A stretch of 64,000 nt of DNA from JAWKUK01 sp041398605 (GCA_041398605.1 JAWKUK010000007.1:248001-312000); one strand, 5' to 3'; numbered from the stretch's first letter, positions 43,897 through 57,891 are shown. Translations and numbers: made by a program. Notes: generated by a model not told the origin, from the sequence alone.

Positions 43897-46287
43897 ATGT
43901 CGAAGCTCAGCCTCCTGCGCGCGTTCCTGGCCCTCCCGCTCCTGTGCGCTCTGGCTCCGGCGATGCCGGGGCAGCGGAGCGGCGCCCCCGCCCGCTTCGT
44001 GCGCGTTGAGCTGGCCGGGCCCGCGCGCATCCTGCAACTGGCGGAGGTTTGGGTCGTCGTCGGCGGCCAGAACGTCGCCCCCGAGGGCAAAGCGACCCAG
44101 TCCTCGACCATGGGCGAGTCTGAAGCGGCGCGCGCGATCGATGGTGGCACCAACGGCGACCACGGCGCCGGATCCGTCAGCCACACGAACGAGGGCCCCG
44201 ACCCCTGGTGGGAGGTCGACCTCGGCCGCAGCGTCACGGTCGATCAGGTCACGCTCTTCAACCGCACGGATTGCTGCGGCGAGCGGCTCGAGGGCTTCCG
44301 CCTGGTGCTGCTGGACGAGGCACGCAACGAGGTGTGGGAGCAATCGAGCCTACCCGCGCCCAAGCCGCGCTTCGACGTCGCGCCGTTCGGCGCCGCGATC
44401 GTGACGCCGCCGCCGTCGATCGCGGAGAAGCGCGCCTTTCAGCCGAGCATCGACAAGGCGATCGACCGCGGGCTCGACTTCCTGCGCGCGACGCAGCTCG
44501 TCGATGGCTCGTGGAGCCAGCACCAGGGCGTGCACTTTGGCGGGCAAACGGCGCTGTCGCTGCTGACGCTGCTGAAGGGCGGCGCGCCCGTCGATGACCC
44601 CGCGGTCGTCGCGGCGATCTCGTTCTTGAAGACCAATGGCACCGAGAGCACGTACGGCACCGGGTGCCTCCTCATGGCGCTCGAAGCGCTCGGCGATGGC
44701 AGCATCGAGACGCGCGAATGGGCCGGGGCGCTCGCGGAGCAGCTCATGTCGACCCAAGGGGGCGCCGACGCGGCCGGCAAGCACCCCGGGATGTGGACGT
44801 ACCCCCTGCGCCCCAATTCGACGGTCTGCTTGTCGAACACGCAGTATGCGATCTTGGGCCTGCGCGCTGCACAGCGCATGGGGGTCGAGGTCCCCTCGCG
44901 CGTGTTCCGCAAGACGCTCGAGGACCTGCCGGACTACCGCGGCGACGTCGTACGTGTCAAAGGCGTCGGCCCGGACTCGCGCGGCGCTCCGACCGCGGGC
45001 TTCCAGTACCGCGCCGAAGGTGGGCACGGCGGCACGTCGGGCTCGATGACGACGGCGGCCCTCGCCGTGATGCACGTCTGCCGCGAATCGCTCGGGAGCG
45101 ACCTGCCGCGGCGGTTCGAGCTCGAGGTCGAAGAGCTCGAAGAGTCCGCTTGGCGCTGGCTCGACCTCAACTTCGCGATCGAGAGCAATCCGGGCCGACC
45201 GGACGCCTGGCACTACTACTACCTGTATGGGCTGGAGCGCGTAGGCGCGTTCTTCGAGCGCGCGACGGTGGGCGGACAGGACTGGTATTGGGATGGCGCG
45301 CGCTACCTCGTCAGCAAGCAGAAGGGCGACGGAGACTGGGGCGACCAGACCAACACGTGCTTCGCCGTGCTCTTCTTGAAGCGCGCGACGGCGTCGAAGA
45401 GCGGCCCGAGCAAGCGCGCAGCGAACGAGGTGCACATCGCCGAGGGCGCCGACGCCGAGGTGCGCTGGCGCGGCACCGGTCGCACGGACGGCACGTTCTG
45501 GATCACCGGGTTCGGGCAAGCGCTCCTCGAACGCCTGGGTGGTGAGGCCGCCGTGCGCGTGCAGCGCGTCGAGTACACGGTCGACGGCGAGGTCGTCGCG
45601 AGCCTCGACGGGAACATCGACCAGCCTTGGCGCCCCGCGGACCGCTACGCCGCCCGGATCGACCTCGCGGCCCGCGGCAAGGGCGTGCACGTCGTCGGCA
45701 TCAAGGTGCACGTCGTCGACCCGATCATGAAGATCAGCACGACGGGCTATCTGGCGCTCGAAGGTCCGGCGCTGAGCGTCGATGTCCCCGCGGCGGTCGA
45801 TCGGCTGCCGCTCGGCACGCTGAGCCACGCGAGCGAGAACCTCATCGCCGACGCGCGGGTCAGCTCCATCACCGCTTCGTCGCAGAACAACGATGGCCAG
45901 GCCCCAGGGAAGGCGATCGACGGCCTCCAGGGGTCCTACTGGCTCTGCGCCAAGGACGACGCCACCCCCACCCTGACGCTCGAGCTCGAACGTCCGGTCC
46001 GGGCGCGCCGGCTCGTCCTGTCCCACGCCAACGTCGAGGCCCGCACCCACAACGCCCATGACCGGGCCAAGGTGATCGAGGTCCGCATCAACCGCGACCA
46101 GGAGCCGCTGCGCTTCGAGCTCGAGCTCGACGACCGGCGCAAGTCGGTCCTCGAGCTGCCGGCAGGGAAGCAGATTCGACGCATCGAGATCCGCGTGATC
46201 GAGCGCGTGCCCGGCACCCGCTGGCCCGGCCACGTCGGCTTCGGCGAGGTCGAGCTGCTCGCCGAGCCCCGCCGCCCCCGCCGTTGA
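43897..46287 (+). CDS. Discoidin / prenyltransferase-repeat exported protein
   Basis: A 796-residue exported protein with signal MSKLSLLRAFLALPLLCALAP. Residues about 25-165 form a discoidin (F5/8 type C) domain (NVAPEGKATQSS, DPWWEVDLGRSVTVDQVTLF). About 180-510 resemble prenyltransferase/squalene-cyclase-type alpha-alpha repeats (LDFLRATQLVDGSW, GGQTALSLLTLLKGG, LLMALEALG). A second discoidin-like domain follows near the C terminus (NLIADARVSSITASSQ, GSYWLCAKDD). Such architectures occur in planctomycete surface proteins; no cyclase DxDD motif is seen. ATG 43897 is chosen over GTG 43891. Divergent to the BNR gene. Confidence 0.8.
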   Translation: MSKLSLLRAFLALPLLCALAPAMPGQRSGAPARFVRVELAGPARILQLAEVWVVVGGQNVAPEGKATQSSTMGESEAARAIDGGTNGDHGAGSVSHTNEGPDPWWEVDLGRSVTVDQVTLFNRTDCCGERLEGFRLVLLDEARNEVWEQSSLPAPKPRFDVAPFGAAIVTPPPSIAEKRAFQPSIDKAIDRGLDFLRATQLVDGSWSQHQGVHFGGQTALSLLTLLKGGAPVDDPAVVAAISFLKTNGTESTYGTGCLLMALEALGDGSIETREWAGALAEQLMSTQGGADAAGKHPGMWTYPLRPNSTVCLSNTQYAILGLRAAQRMGVEVPSRVFRKTLEDLPDYRGDVVRVKGVGPDSRGAPTAGFQYRAEGGHGGTSGSMTTAALAVMHVCRESLGSDLPRRFELEVEELEESAWRWLDLNFAIESNPGRPDAWHYYYLYGLERVGAFFERATVGGQDWYWDGARYLVSKQKGDGDWGDQTNTCFAVLFLKRATASKSGPSKRAANEVHIAEGADAEVRWRGTGRTDGTFWITGFGQALLERLGGEAAVRVQRVEYTVDGEVVASLDGNIDQPWRPADRYAARIDLAARGKGVHVVGIKVHVVDPIMKISTTGYLALEGPALSVDVPAAVDRLPLGTLSHASENLIADARVSSITASSQNNDGQAPGKAIDGLQGSYWLCAKDDATPTLTLELERPVRARRLVLSHANVEARTHNAHDRAKVIEVRINRDQEPLRFELELDDRRKSVLELPAGKQIRRIEIRVIERVPGTRWPGHVGFGEVELLAEPRRPRR

Positions 46288-46433
46288 AGGTGGCCCCCTT
46301 GATTGGTACGCGGCGGCGAAGACACCACGGGTAGACCAGTCTCAACACGGGACTACCCTAGGCAGTGTGTCGCTCACCCCGTACCACTCATGGGGTCCAG
46401 CTTCTCGGGTGGAGCGAATTCGACGTATTCATA

Positions 46434-46451
46434 TATGCTCATGTCAGCATA
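46434..46451. promoter_or_regulatory. AT-rich inverted repeat upstream of ArsR-metH
   Basis: TATGCT-CATGTC-AGCATA, a perfect 6-bp inverted repeat, 26-43 bp upstream of the GTG at 46477, in the only AT-rich patch of the region (46415-46460). ArsR family proteins usually bind such spaced palindromes, so autoregulation is plausible. A ribosome binding site GGAG (46467-46470) lies 6 bp before GTG. Confidence 0.45.
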
Positions 46452-46476
46452 GGTCGATACATTCACGGAGAGCACC

Positions 46477-47466
46477 GTGACACCGACCCCGACCCAACCC
46501 CAGGGCGCGGCCAAGAAGGCCCCGCGTACGCGCCCGCCCGTAGCCCTCGCGGGCACGACTCGCCTCCTGAAGGCCCTCGGCGACGAGACGCGACTGCGCG
46601 TCCTGGGGCTGCTCTCCCTCGGCGAGCTGTCCGTGGGTGAGATGCAGGAGATCCTGAACATGGGTCAGAGCCGCATCTCGACGCAGCTGACGCTGATGAA
46701 GGACGCGGGCCTTGTCATCGACCGGCGGGCTGGGCGGCGCAGCTACTACTCGCTCGCCGCGGACGGCCCCGTCGAGCTGGTGCGGCAGGTCCTCGAGGAC
46801 GCCGCGACCGCCCCCGAGTTCCTCGCGGACAAGGCGGGCTACGAGGCCCTCGTCGAGCGACGGCGGAATGAAACGCGCGCCTACTTCGACCGGGTGGCGG
46901 CCACGTTTGGCGAGGTCGGGCTGCCGGGGCGCACCTGGGAGGGCCTCGCGCGCGGGCTGCTGCATCTCGCCCCGCGCACGCGGTATGTCGACCTCGGGAT
47001 CGGCGACGGCCTGCTGACGCTGATGCTCGCGGAGGTCGCAGAGTCCGTCACCGCGATCGACCTCTCTCCGCCCATGCTCGAGCAGCTTGAGGTCCGCGCG
47101 CGCCGGCGCGGGATCCACAACATCAAGACCGTCGAGGGCGACATCGAGTCCTTGCCGCTCGGGCCGCACTCGTTCGACGTCGCGGTGCTGAGCCAGGCCT
47201 TGCACCACGCGCACGTGCCGGAGCGCGCGTTGGCTGAAGCGCGGCGCATCCTCGTTCCGGGCGGGCGCGTCCTCGTGATCGACCTGCTCGCGCACACGGA
47301 GGAGTGGGTGCGCGACCGCCTGCAGCACATCCACCTGGGGTTCACAGAACCCGACCTGCAGCGCTTGATGGAGGCCGCGGGCTTCCAGGACGTCAGGGTC
47401 GAGCGCGCAGCGCGTGACCCTCAGCCGCCTCACTTCATGACCCTCTTGGCCGTCGGCACCGCCTAG
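46477..47466 (+). CDS. ArsR-type HTH regulator fused to methyltransferase
   Basis: A 329-residue fusion. Residues about 25-105 are a winged helix of the ArsR type (LLKALGDETRLRVLGLLSLG, RISTQLTLMKDAGLVIDRRA). Residues about 160-329 are a class I methyltransferase (VDLGIGDGLLTLML, DVAVLSQALHHAH, LVPGGRVLVIDLLAH). No Cys metal-site of classical ArsR is seen. It precedes metH by 11 bp, so the two are almost certainly one operon; a regulator that senses SAM or homocysteine metabolites through its methyltransferase domain is an inference. GTG 46477 has a good SD (GGAG). Confidence 0.88.
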   Translation: MTPTPTQPQGAAKKAPRTRPPVALAGTTRLLKALGDETRLRVLGLLSLGELSVGEMQEILNMGQSRISTQLTLMKDAGLVIDRRAGRRSYYSLAADGPVELVRQVLEDAATAPEFLADKAGYEALVERRRNETRAYFDRVAATFGEVGLPGRTWEGLARGLLHLAPRTRYVDLGIGDGLLTLMLAEVAESVTAIDLSPPMLEQLEVRARRRGIHNIKTVEGDIESLPLGPHSFDVAVLSQALHHAHVPERALAEARRILVPGGRVLVIDLLAHTEEWVRDRLQHIHLGFTEPDLQRLMEAAGFQDVRVERAARDPQPPHFMTLLAVGTA

Positions 47467-47477
47467 CCATCCGCCCC

Positions 47478-51200
<3,723 letters not shown>

Positions 51201-51305
51201 TCGCCGCGACGCCCTCCACATAGGCGCCTCGTTGCCGTGACGCCGTAGGACCGCATCGAGTGCCGCGCGATTCGCGCGTGTTGGCCCAACTGGGACTGGG
51301 CTCGC

Positions 51306-51336
51306 CCCCGTCGATCTCGTGATCTGCGGGGTTTTT
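51306..51336 (+). terminator. Rho-independent-type terminator after metH
   Basis: CCCCG...CGGGG stem containing an inner GATC/GATC pair (loop TCGT) and followed at once by TTTTTC. The only hairpin in the window with a clear T-run; 105 bp after the metH stop. Confidence 0.75.
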
Positions 51337-51424
51337 CTCATTCTCATCGAACGCGAACGGCTTGTGGCCGTTTGCCCACGTGGAACCCGGGTCACCCAAA
51401 CGACCGCCACCACCTGCGCCTGAA

Positions 51425-54400
51425 ATGAGACCGCCCCACCGCATCGGAGCACCCCTGCTCGCCGGCCTGCTCTTGAGCGCACTCGCCAGCGCTCGAGCGC
51501 CCCAAGCTGGCCCTCGTACAGGCTTCGCCGAGGCCTTCGCGTATGCGACGGACCGCGCGGCATTGATCGAGCGCGACCTGGCCCCGGGATCACCCGACGC
51601 CTACTTCTACCGCGGCTTACTCGCGCAGCACGAGGGGCGCCTCGCCGACGCCGACGCGGTCCTCGCGGCCTGGCTCGCCCGATACCCACAGGCTGACGGC
51701 GACGAGCGGTACTCGCAGCTCGCGACACGCCAGGCCTTGCTGGTCTTCGATCACGACCCAGCCCGCAGCCGGGCGTTCTTGCGCGACGCGTTCCAGTTGG
51801 ACCTCGAGCCCGCGCGCGGCCGGCGTGCGACAGACCCACCGGCGCCGTCCGTCCTCGACCCGCAGCTCGTCAGCGGCGAAGCATTCATGCAGCGCGCGTT
51901 GGCCGAGCCCGAGCGACTCGTCGAGCAGCTCACCGACCGAGGGCTCGAGCGCATCGCCGACCGCGACCTCTCGGCCCGAGCACGTCGCGACCTGTTGGAT
52001 CGACTGGAGCGGCCCGACCTGCCTGGCCTGGTGACGCTTGTCGTAGAAGACCTCGCAGCGGATGCAGGCGGTCGCTTTGGTAAGCGCGCCATTCACGCGC
52101 GCTTGTTGCTGGATCAGCTCGACGCATGCGCGTCACAGCGCCCGAGCCTCCTCGCCGACGAGGCCTTCGTCCGCGCCTACGTCCAGCGCCTGGCGCCCGG
52201 CGCTGACGAACCGCGCGACGCCGCCGAGACCCGCGCCTCGCATCTCGAACGGCTCGCGCGATTCGTCGACCGCCTCGGCCCGGCCTTCGACTCTCTGCGC
52301 GCACAGGTGACGTACCACCAGCTCGCCCTCGACCTCGAATCGGAGGTGGTCGATCGAGGCCGCCTCGAGCGCTACTTGCGCCTGCCCCGGGCGGTCACAT
52401 ACGGAGCGCCCGACTATCAACGCGGCAGCGCGCGTGTTCCGCTCGATACGGACTGGGGTACAGGGCTGCCGCCCATCGAGGACGACGAAGCGCTCGTCCG
52501 CGAGGCGCTCGCGCTGGTCTTTGTAGGCTCGGACACATACGACGCGTTCGTCGGCCCGCTCCGCCGAGAGGTCGCTGCACGCCTCTTCGCCGAGGCAAAG
52601 CTCCTCGCGGGAGCGCCAGATCGAACGACTGGCACGCTGGAAGGCTGGGCTGCGATGCTGACAGCGGACGAGCTCGAGGCGCTGAAGGCGCGCGTGGAGC
52701 TGACCTTCCCAAGGAGCCAGCCGCGCCACTTCCCGCTCGGCCAGCCCGTCGATGTGTCGCTCGACGTCAAGAACGTCGCCGAGCTCACCGTACGCGTCTT
52801 CGAGGTCGACACCCTCGGCCACTTTGGCGCCCTCCTCGCCGCTGGCGAGCCGCTGCGCGAGATCGACGTCTCCCTGAACCTCGACGGCCTCGTCCCGCAT
52901 GTCGAGCGCACGGAGAGGTTCGACGAGGCGGACTTGCGTCGAGTGCGCCGCACCTTCCGCTTCGACGACCTCGATCGACCCGGCGTCTACGTCCTCGAGT
53001 TCATCGGAAACGGCACGGCCAGCCGCGCGGTGATCCAGCGCGGCGCGCTGACCCACGTCGCACGCATCAGCGCGGCGGGGCACGTCGTCCGCGTGTACGA
53101 CGCATCCGGGACGCAGCTCACCGATGCCTCCGTGACCCTCGGATCGAGGACGTTCGCCGCAGACGCCGAGGGCGAGGTCACGATACCGTTCTCGACGCAG
53201 CCCGGCGAGCGGACGGTCATCCTGCAACACGGCGACTTCGGCGTACTCGCGCGACTCGACGTCCAGGCGGAGGACTACCGCCTGGAGGCCAAGCTGCACG
53301 TCGAGCGCGAGGCGCTGCTGCCAGGAGGGCTGGCGCGACTCTTGATTCGTCCGCGGCTGCTCGTTGGCGGCGCCCGGGTGAGCCTCGCGCTCCTCGAGGA
53401 CGTGACCCTGCACCTCGTTTCTACGGATTTGGACGGCGCCCGCACGACGCAGACCGTCCGCGGATTGTCCCTGGCGGACGACCGCGAGACCGTCCACGAG
53501 CTACGGGTCCCCGCGCGGCTGCGCTCACTCGAGGCGCACGTCACGGCGCGTGTCCCGTCGCTCTCATTGGGCGCGTCCGTCGACCTGGCCTCGACGACGC
53601 AGACCTTCCCGATCAACGGCATCGACCTGACCGACGAGATCGCGAGCGCGCTGCTCACGCGCTCACCGGACGGCTTCGCGCTGGACCTCCTGGGCAAGAA
53701 CGGCGAGGCGCTCGCGGGCCAAGCCGTCACGATCGGGTTCGAACACCGTGACTTCCAGAGCCCGATCTCGGTCCAGCTCGCGGCCGACGGCGCGGGCCGG
53801 GTGTCCCTCGGGCGCCTGCCTGACATCGCGGCCTTGACGGTCACTGGCCTCGGTGCCAGCGCAGACCGCTTCGAGCTCGCGCCGGAGGAGCGCGACCCGC
53901 GCGGCCGCACGCTCCATGTCCTCGCTGGACAGCCGCTGCGTGTCCCGCTCAGCGAACAGAGCGGCGCCGGCCCGAAGTTCTCGTTGATCGAGCTGCGCGG
54001 CGGCGCCTTCGCCTCGCGACACACCCCCGACGCTCGCCATCACGCGGGCTACCTGGAGCTCGCAGGGCTCGAGCCGGGCGACTACTCGCTCGCTGTCGAG
54101 GGCCGAGACGCGCCCTACTCGATCCGCGTGACCAGCGGAGCAGCGCGAGCGGGGTACGCGCCGGTCGGTGGCACGAAGGCGAGGCGCCTCCAGCTCACTG
54201 ACCCGGCGCCGCTCGCGATCGCGAGCATCGCGCTGGAAGAGGCCTCGCGCGCCTCGAGCGGGCCGCTCACGCCGCCGATGCTGGCGATTCAATTGAGCGG
54301 AGGAGGCCAGAACCAGCGCGTGCACGTCTTTGCGAGCCGCTACCTCGGCGGGTTCCGCGCGGCCCGCTCAGGCTCCCAAGGCGGGCTTGGGTGGAGCACG

Positions 54401-57400
54401 CCGCAGCGCCCGGCCATCACGGCCCTCGACGCGCAGCCGGCCTCCTTCGAAGCAGGCCGCAGGCTCTCGGACGAGTACCGGTATATCCTCGATCGCCGCA
54501 ATGCCCCGCGCTTCGCGGGCAATATGCTCCCGCGGCCTGGGGTCATTCTCAACCCGTGGGCCCTCGCGCTCGCGACACATGACGCCAGCGGCGTCGGCGG
54601 CGGCGCAGGAGGCGCGTTCGGCGGTCGCTTCGGTGGGCAGCGCAACCTCAGGGCCGGGGGAATGGCCAAGGACGAGCGCGCAGGGCTTCGGCCGGCGACG
54701 TTTGCGAACCTGGACTTCCTCGGTGAAGGCGGCGCCCAGCTCGAGAACCTCAGACCGGACCGCGAAGGCAAGGTGCGTGTGCCGTTGAGCGCGCTGCGCG
54801 GCTTGCACTTGGTCGAAGTCGTGGCGGTCGACGACAGCGCGACCGCGTCGCGCCTCTTTGTGCGCCCCGAGGCGCCGCTCGTCCGCCGAGACAGGCGCTA
54901 CGTCAGTGACTTGCCTTCGAATGAGCACTTTGTGCTGGAGCGCCGCCTGGACTACGTGCCCGCTGGAGCGCGGGTCGCGCTCCAAGGGACGGACAGCGCC
55001 GAAGTCAGCGAGTTCGGGTCTCTCGCCTCGATCTTCGAGCTCTACCGCGGGATCGCGGCGCTCAGCGAGCTCGACCGCTTTCGCTTCCTGGTCGACTGGC
55101 CCGCCCTCTCCGAGGCAGAACGCCTCGCCGAGTACTCCGAGCACGCGTCTCACGAGGTCGACGTCTTCCTGCACCAGAAGGACCCCGCCTTCTTCGACGC
55201 AGTGATCAAGCCGTACATCGCCAACAAGTCCCGTAAGGACCTGATTGATCTGTGGCTCCTCGATCGCGACCTAGCGCGGTTCCGCGCACCTTGGGCCTTC
55301 GCAGAGCTGAACACGCTCGAACAGATCCTCTTGCTCCGCGGCGCGCCAGAGGTTGCCGCGATGCGCCTGCGCGATGAGCTCGCGCGCTCGCCTCTCACGC
55401 GTGCGTCTCTCGCGGCTCAGATCGACCTCGTTCTGGCCGCAAACGACCTCGACGCGCGAGGCGCGCCCGAATCCAGGAGCGTGCCCGAGGACACGCCAGT
55501 GTCCGAGCCCATGCCAGCGGAAAAGGAGCGCGAAGAAGAGCTCGAAGAGGAGCCGACCTTGGAGGACTTCGAGGTCCGCGACCACAACGAGACGGACACC
55601 GCAGAGCAGCTCTCCGCCAATGAAGACCGGGACAAGGACCTCGTGAAACGGCGCGCGGTGCGCGCCCTCTTCCGCGACCTGGGGGCGACCCGCGAGCTCG
55701 CCGAGCGCGGCTACTGGGGTGTGCCCCGCGACGTCGCCAACGCCCACCTCATCACGCCGTCGCCATTCTGGCTGGACTTTGCGAAGACAGCACCCGACGC
55801 GCCTTTTGTCTCGACACACTTCCCCTCTGCGGCGCGGAGCGTGAACGAGGCGCTGTTCGCGCTGGCCTTCTTGGACCTGCCCTTCACATCGGACGAGCAG
55901 ACCGTGGTCGGCCGAGCCGACAGCGACGGCGACGGCGACAGCGACATGCTCACGGCAAAGAGCGGGCTGTTTGTCGCGCGCAGAGGAGTGCGGCCTGCGG
56001 CGGTGGATGGCGCCGCACCGGCACTGCTCGTGGGACAGGACACCTTCCGGCTCGACCAGCCCTTTGTCATCGAGGACGGACGTCGGCGTGACCGCTTTGT
56101 GACGGGCACGTTCGAGCGCGGCGTGCCCTATGGGTGTCGCGTCGTGGTGACAAACCCGAGCGCGAACCCGGTCGAGATCGAAGCCCTGGTCGAGCTGCCC
56201 GGCGGAGCGCTACCTGTGCGCGCGAGCGCGCTGCGCAAGAGCGTCTCAGCGACCATCGGCGGCTACCGGAGCTTCACGTTCTCGTTCGCGTTCTACTTCC
56301 CCACGGTCGGGTCATTCGAGCAGCTCCCGCTGCACGTCTCCGTCGAGGGCGCGCTCGCGGCGTTCGCTTCGCCGCGCCGCTTCGAGGTGGTCGAGCCCTC
56401 GCCCAGCGTCGACTCACAATCCTGGGAGTCGGTCGCACAGCGCGCCGACCTCGGCGCGTTGATCGCCTACCTCGAGCGCGCGAACCTCGCGCGCATCGAC
56501 CTCAGCCGGATCGCGTGGCGCATGCCTGAGCGCGCCGCCTTCGACGCCGTCACGTCCCTGTTGAGCGCGCGGCAGCGCTTCGACGCCGAGCTGTGGTCCT
56601 ACTCCGTCCTCCATGGTGACGCGCGGCGGATGCGCGAGTGGATCGAACAACGGAGCGACCTGCAACGCAGGCTCGGAGGCGGGATCGAATGCACCCTCGC
56701 GTCGGTCGATGCGATCGAACGAGGCTGGTACGAACACCTGGAATACGAGCCCCTGATCAACGGGCGCGCGCACCCCTTCGCTGGGAGCCGAGCGATCTCG
56801 AACGAGGCGTTGCGGCTGCAGTACGAGCGCTTCCTCGAGCGCCTTGTTTTCCTGCCGACCCTGAGCGCCGACGACCTCCTGGAGGCGACCTACTACCTCC
56901 TCCTGCAGGATCGAATCGACGAGGCCTTGGCGGTGCTCGAGCGCGTGGAGCCGACCGAGACCGAGTCGCGCATTCAGTACGACTACATGCGCGTGAACGC
57001 CGCCTTCTATCGGGCAGACGCCGCGACGGCGCGCGGCATTGCCGCTGCATACGCGACGCACCCCGTGGCCCGCTGGCGCGCGCGGTTCCAGGCAGCGCTC
57101 GCGCAGCTTGCAGAGGCAGACGGCACGGCTGACCCCTCGTTCGCGCCCGAGGGCGGCGCCGTGACGGCCACTCCGTCGGACCAGCTCGCGGCGACCGAGC
57201 CGTCGTTGGAGGTCCTGGTGCGCACGTCACAAGGCGGCAGCCGACTGCACATTCAGTACACCCACCTCACCGCCTGCGAGGTCCTCTACCGACCGATGGA
57301 CCTCGAGCTCCTCTTCTCGACGAGCCCCTTCTTGGGCGTCGCCGCTGGCTCGTTCCGCTCCTTGAAGCCAGCGCGCACGGACGCACTGACGTTGCCCGCA

Positions 57401-57784
57401 AACGCACACGAGCTCCAGCTTGACCTCCCCTTGGAGCTCAGCGACCAAGACCTGCTCATCGAGGTCCGGGCCGGCGGCGTGACGCGCCAAGCGGCGCACT
57501 ACTCGAGCGCGCTCGCGGTGCGCACGATCGAGTCGTACGGGCAGGTCGAGGTGCGCCACGCCGTGACACGCGCGCCGCTGCCGCGGACCTACGTCAAGGT
57601 CTACGCGCGGCTGGCCGACGGGACCGTGCGCTTTCACAAGGACGGCTATACGGACATCAGGGGTCGCTTCGACTATGCGTCCGTCTCCGGCGCGCAGCAC
57701 GTACAGGTCGAGCGGTTCGCGCTCTACTTGAAGCATGATGAGCACGGGGCAGAGCTCTGCGACTTGGCGCCGCCTCAGCGCTGA
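51425..57784 (+). CDS. Giant secreted protein, alpha-2-macroglobulin-like traits
   Basis: A 2119-residue exported protein; ATG 51425 (MRPPHRIGAPLLAGLLLSALA) supplies the signal. N-terminal TPR-like helices (DAYFYRGLLAQHEGRLADAD) are followed by a series of beta domains resembling MG domains of alpha-2-macroglobulins (GQPVDVSLDVKNVAELTVRV, DRPGVYVLEFIGNGTASRAV). No thioester motif (CGEQ) is seen. Special segments: a Gly-rich loop (54590-54680, GGGAGGAFGGRFGGQ), an acidic patch (55490-55640, EEELEEEPTLEDFE) and a calcium-loop-like DSDGDGDSD (55921-55947). It may be a proteinase trap or surface scaffold; uncertain. Monocistronic. Confidence 0.65.
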   Translation: MRPPHRIGAPLLAGLLLSALASARAPQAGPRTGFAEAFAYATDRAALIERDLAPGSPDAYFYRGLLAQHEGRLADADAVLAAWLARYPQADGDERYSQLATRQALLVFDHDPARSRAFLRDAFQLDLEPARGRRATDPPAPSVLDPQLVSGEAFMQRALAEPERLVEQLTDRGLERIADRDLSARARRDLLDRLERPDLPGLVTLVVEDLAADAGGRFGKRAIHARLLLDQLDACASQRPSLLADEAFVRAYVQRLAPGADEPRDAAETRASHLERLARFVDRLGPAFDSLRAQVTYHQLALDLESEVVDRGRLERYLRLPRAVTYGAPDYQRGSARVPLDTDWGTGLPPIEDDEALVREALALVFVGSDTYDAFVGPLRREVAARLFAEAKLLAGAPDRTTGTLEGWAAMLTADELEALKARVELTFPRSQPRHFPLGQPVDVSLDVKNVAELTVRVFEVDTLGHFGALLAAGEPLREIDVSLNLDGLVPHVERTERFDEADLRRVRRTFRFDDLDRPGVYVLEFIGNGTASRAVIQRGALTHVARISAAGHVVRVYDASGTQLTDASVTLGSRTFAADAEGEVTIPFSTQPGERTVILQHGDFGVLARLDVQAEDYRLEAKLHVEREALLPGGLARLLIRPRLLVGGARVSLALLEDVTLHLVSTDLDGARTTQTVRGLSLADDRETVHELRVPARLRSLEAHVTARVPSLSLGASVDLASTTQTFPINGIDLTDEIASALLTRSPDGFALDLLGKNGEALAGQAVTIGFEHRDFQSPISVQLAADGAGRVSLGRLPDIAALTVTGLGASADRFELAPEERDPRGRTLHVLAGQPLRVPLSEQSGAGPKFSLIELRGGAFASRHTPDARHHAGYLELAGLEPGDYSLAVEGRDAPYSIRVTSGAARAGYAPVGGTKARRLQLTDPAPLAIASIALEEASRASSGPLTPPMLAIQLSGGGQNQRVHVFASRYLGGFRAARSGSQGGLGWSTPQRPAITALDAQPASFEAGRRLSDEYRYILDRRNAPRFAGNMLPRPGVILNPWALALATHDASGVGGGAGGAFGGRFGGQRNLRAGGMAKDERAGLRPATFANLDFLGEGGAQLENLRPDREGKVRVPLSALRGLHLVEVVAVDDSATASRLFVRPEAPLVRRDRRYVSDLPSNEHFVLERRLDYVPAGARVALQGTDSAEVSEFGSLASIFELYRGIAALSELDRFRFLVDWPALSEAERLAEYSEHASHEVDVFLHQKDPAFFDAVIKPYIANKSRKDLIDLWLLDRDLARFRAPWAFAELNTLEQILLLRGAPEVAAMRLRDELARSPLTRASLAAQIDLVLAANDLDARGAPESRSVPEDTPVSEPMPAEKEREEELEEEPTLEDFEVRDHNETDTAEQLSANEDRDKDLVKRRAVRALFRDLGATRELAERGYWGVPRDVANAHLITPSPFWLDFAKTAPDAPFVSTHFPSAARSVNEALFALAFLDLPFTSDEQTVVGRADSDGDGDSDMLTAKSGLFVARRGVRPAAVDGAAPALLVGQDTFRLDQPFVIEDGRRRDRFVTGTFERGVPYGCRVVVTNPSANPVEIEALVELPGGALPVRASALRKSVSATIGGYRSFTFSFAFYFPTVGSFEQLPLHVSVEGALAAFASPRRFEVVEPSPSVDSQSWESVAQRADLGALIAYLERANLARIDLSRIAWRMPERAAFDAVTSLLSARQRFDAELWSYSVLHGDARRMREWIEQRSDLQRRLGGGIECTLASVDAIERGWYEHLEYEPLINGRAHPFAGSRAISNEALRLQYERFLERLVFLPTLSADDLLEATYYLLLQDRIDEALAVLERVEPTETESRIQYDYMRVNAAFYRADAATARGIAAAYATHPVARWRARFQAALAQLAEADGTADPSFAPEGGAVTATPSDQLAATEPSLEVLVRTSQGGSRLHIQYTHLTACEVLYRPMDLELLFSTSPFLGVAAGSFRSLKPARTDALTLPANAHELQLDLPLELSDQDLLIEVRAGGVTRQAAHYSSALAVRTIESYGQVEVRHAVTRAPLPRTYVKVYARLADGTVRFHKDGYTDIRGRFDYASVSGAQHVQVERFALYLKHDEHGAELCDLAPPQR

Positions 57785-57891
57785 TCGCGCGGGCGGAAAC
57801 ACCGAGCGGGCGCCGGCGGCGCGAGCGCGTGCGTGTTCCACGAGATACCCTCTCGAATGGACCGCATGCGGTTCGCCCCGAGAGCGCCAAG

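Noticed and set aside
44350..46233. 627-codon minus-strand open frame
   Set aside because: Antisense shadow of the discoidin/prenyltransferase-repeat gene.
46288..46476. Possible SAM or cobalamin riboswitch before the metH operon
   Set aside because: I found none of the conserved SAM-I, SAM-II, SAH or B12-box sequences; only short hairpins and the palindrome.
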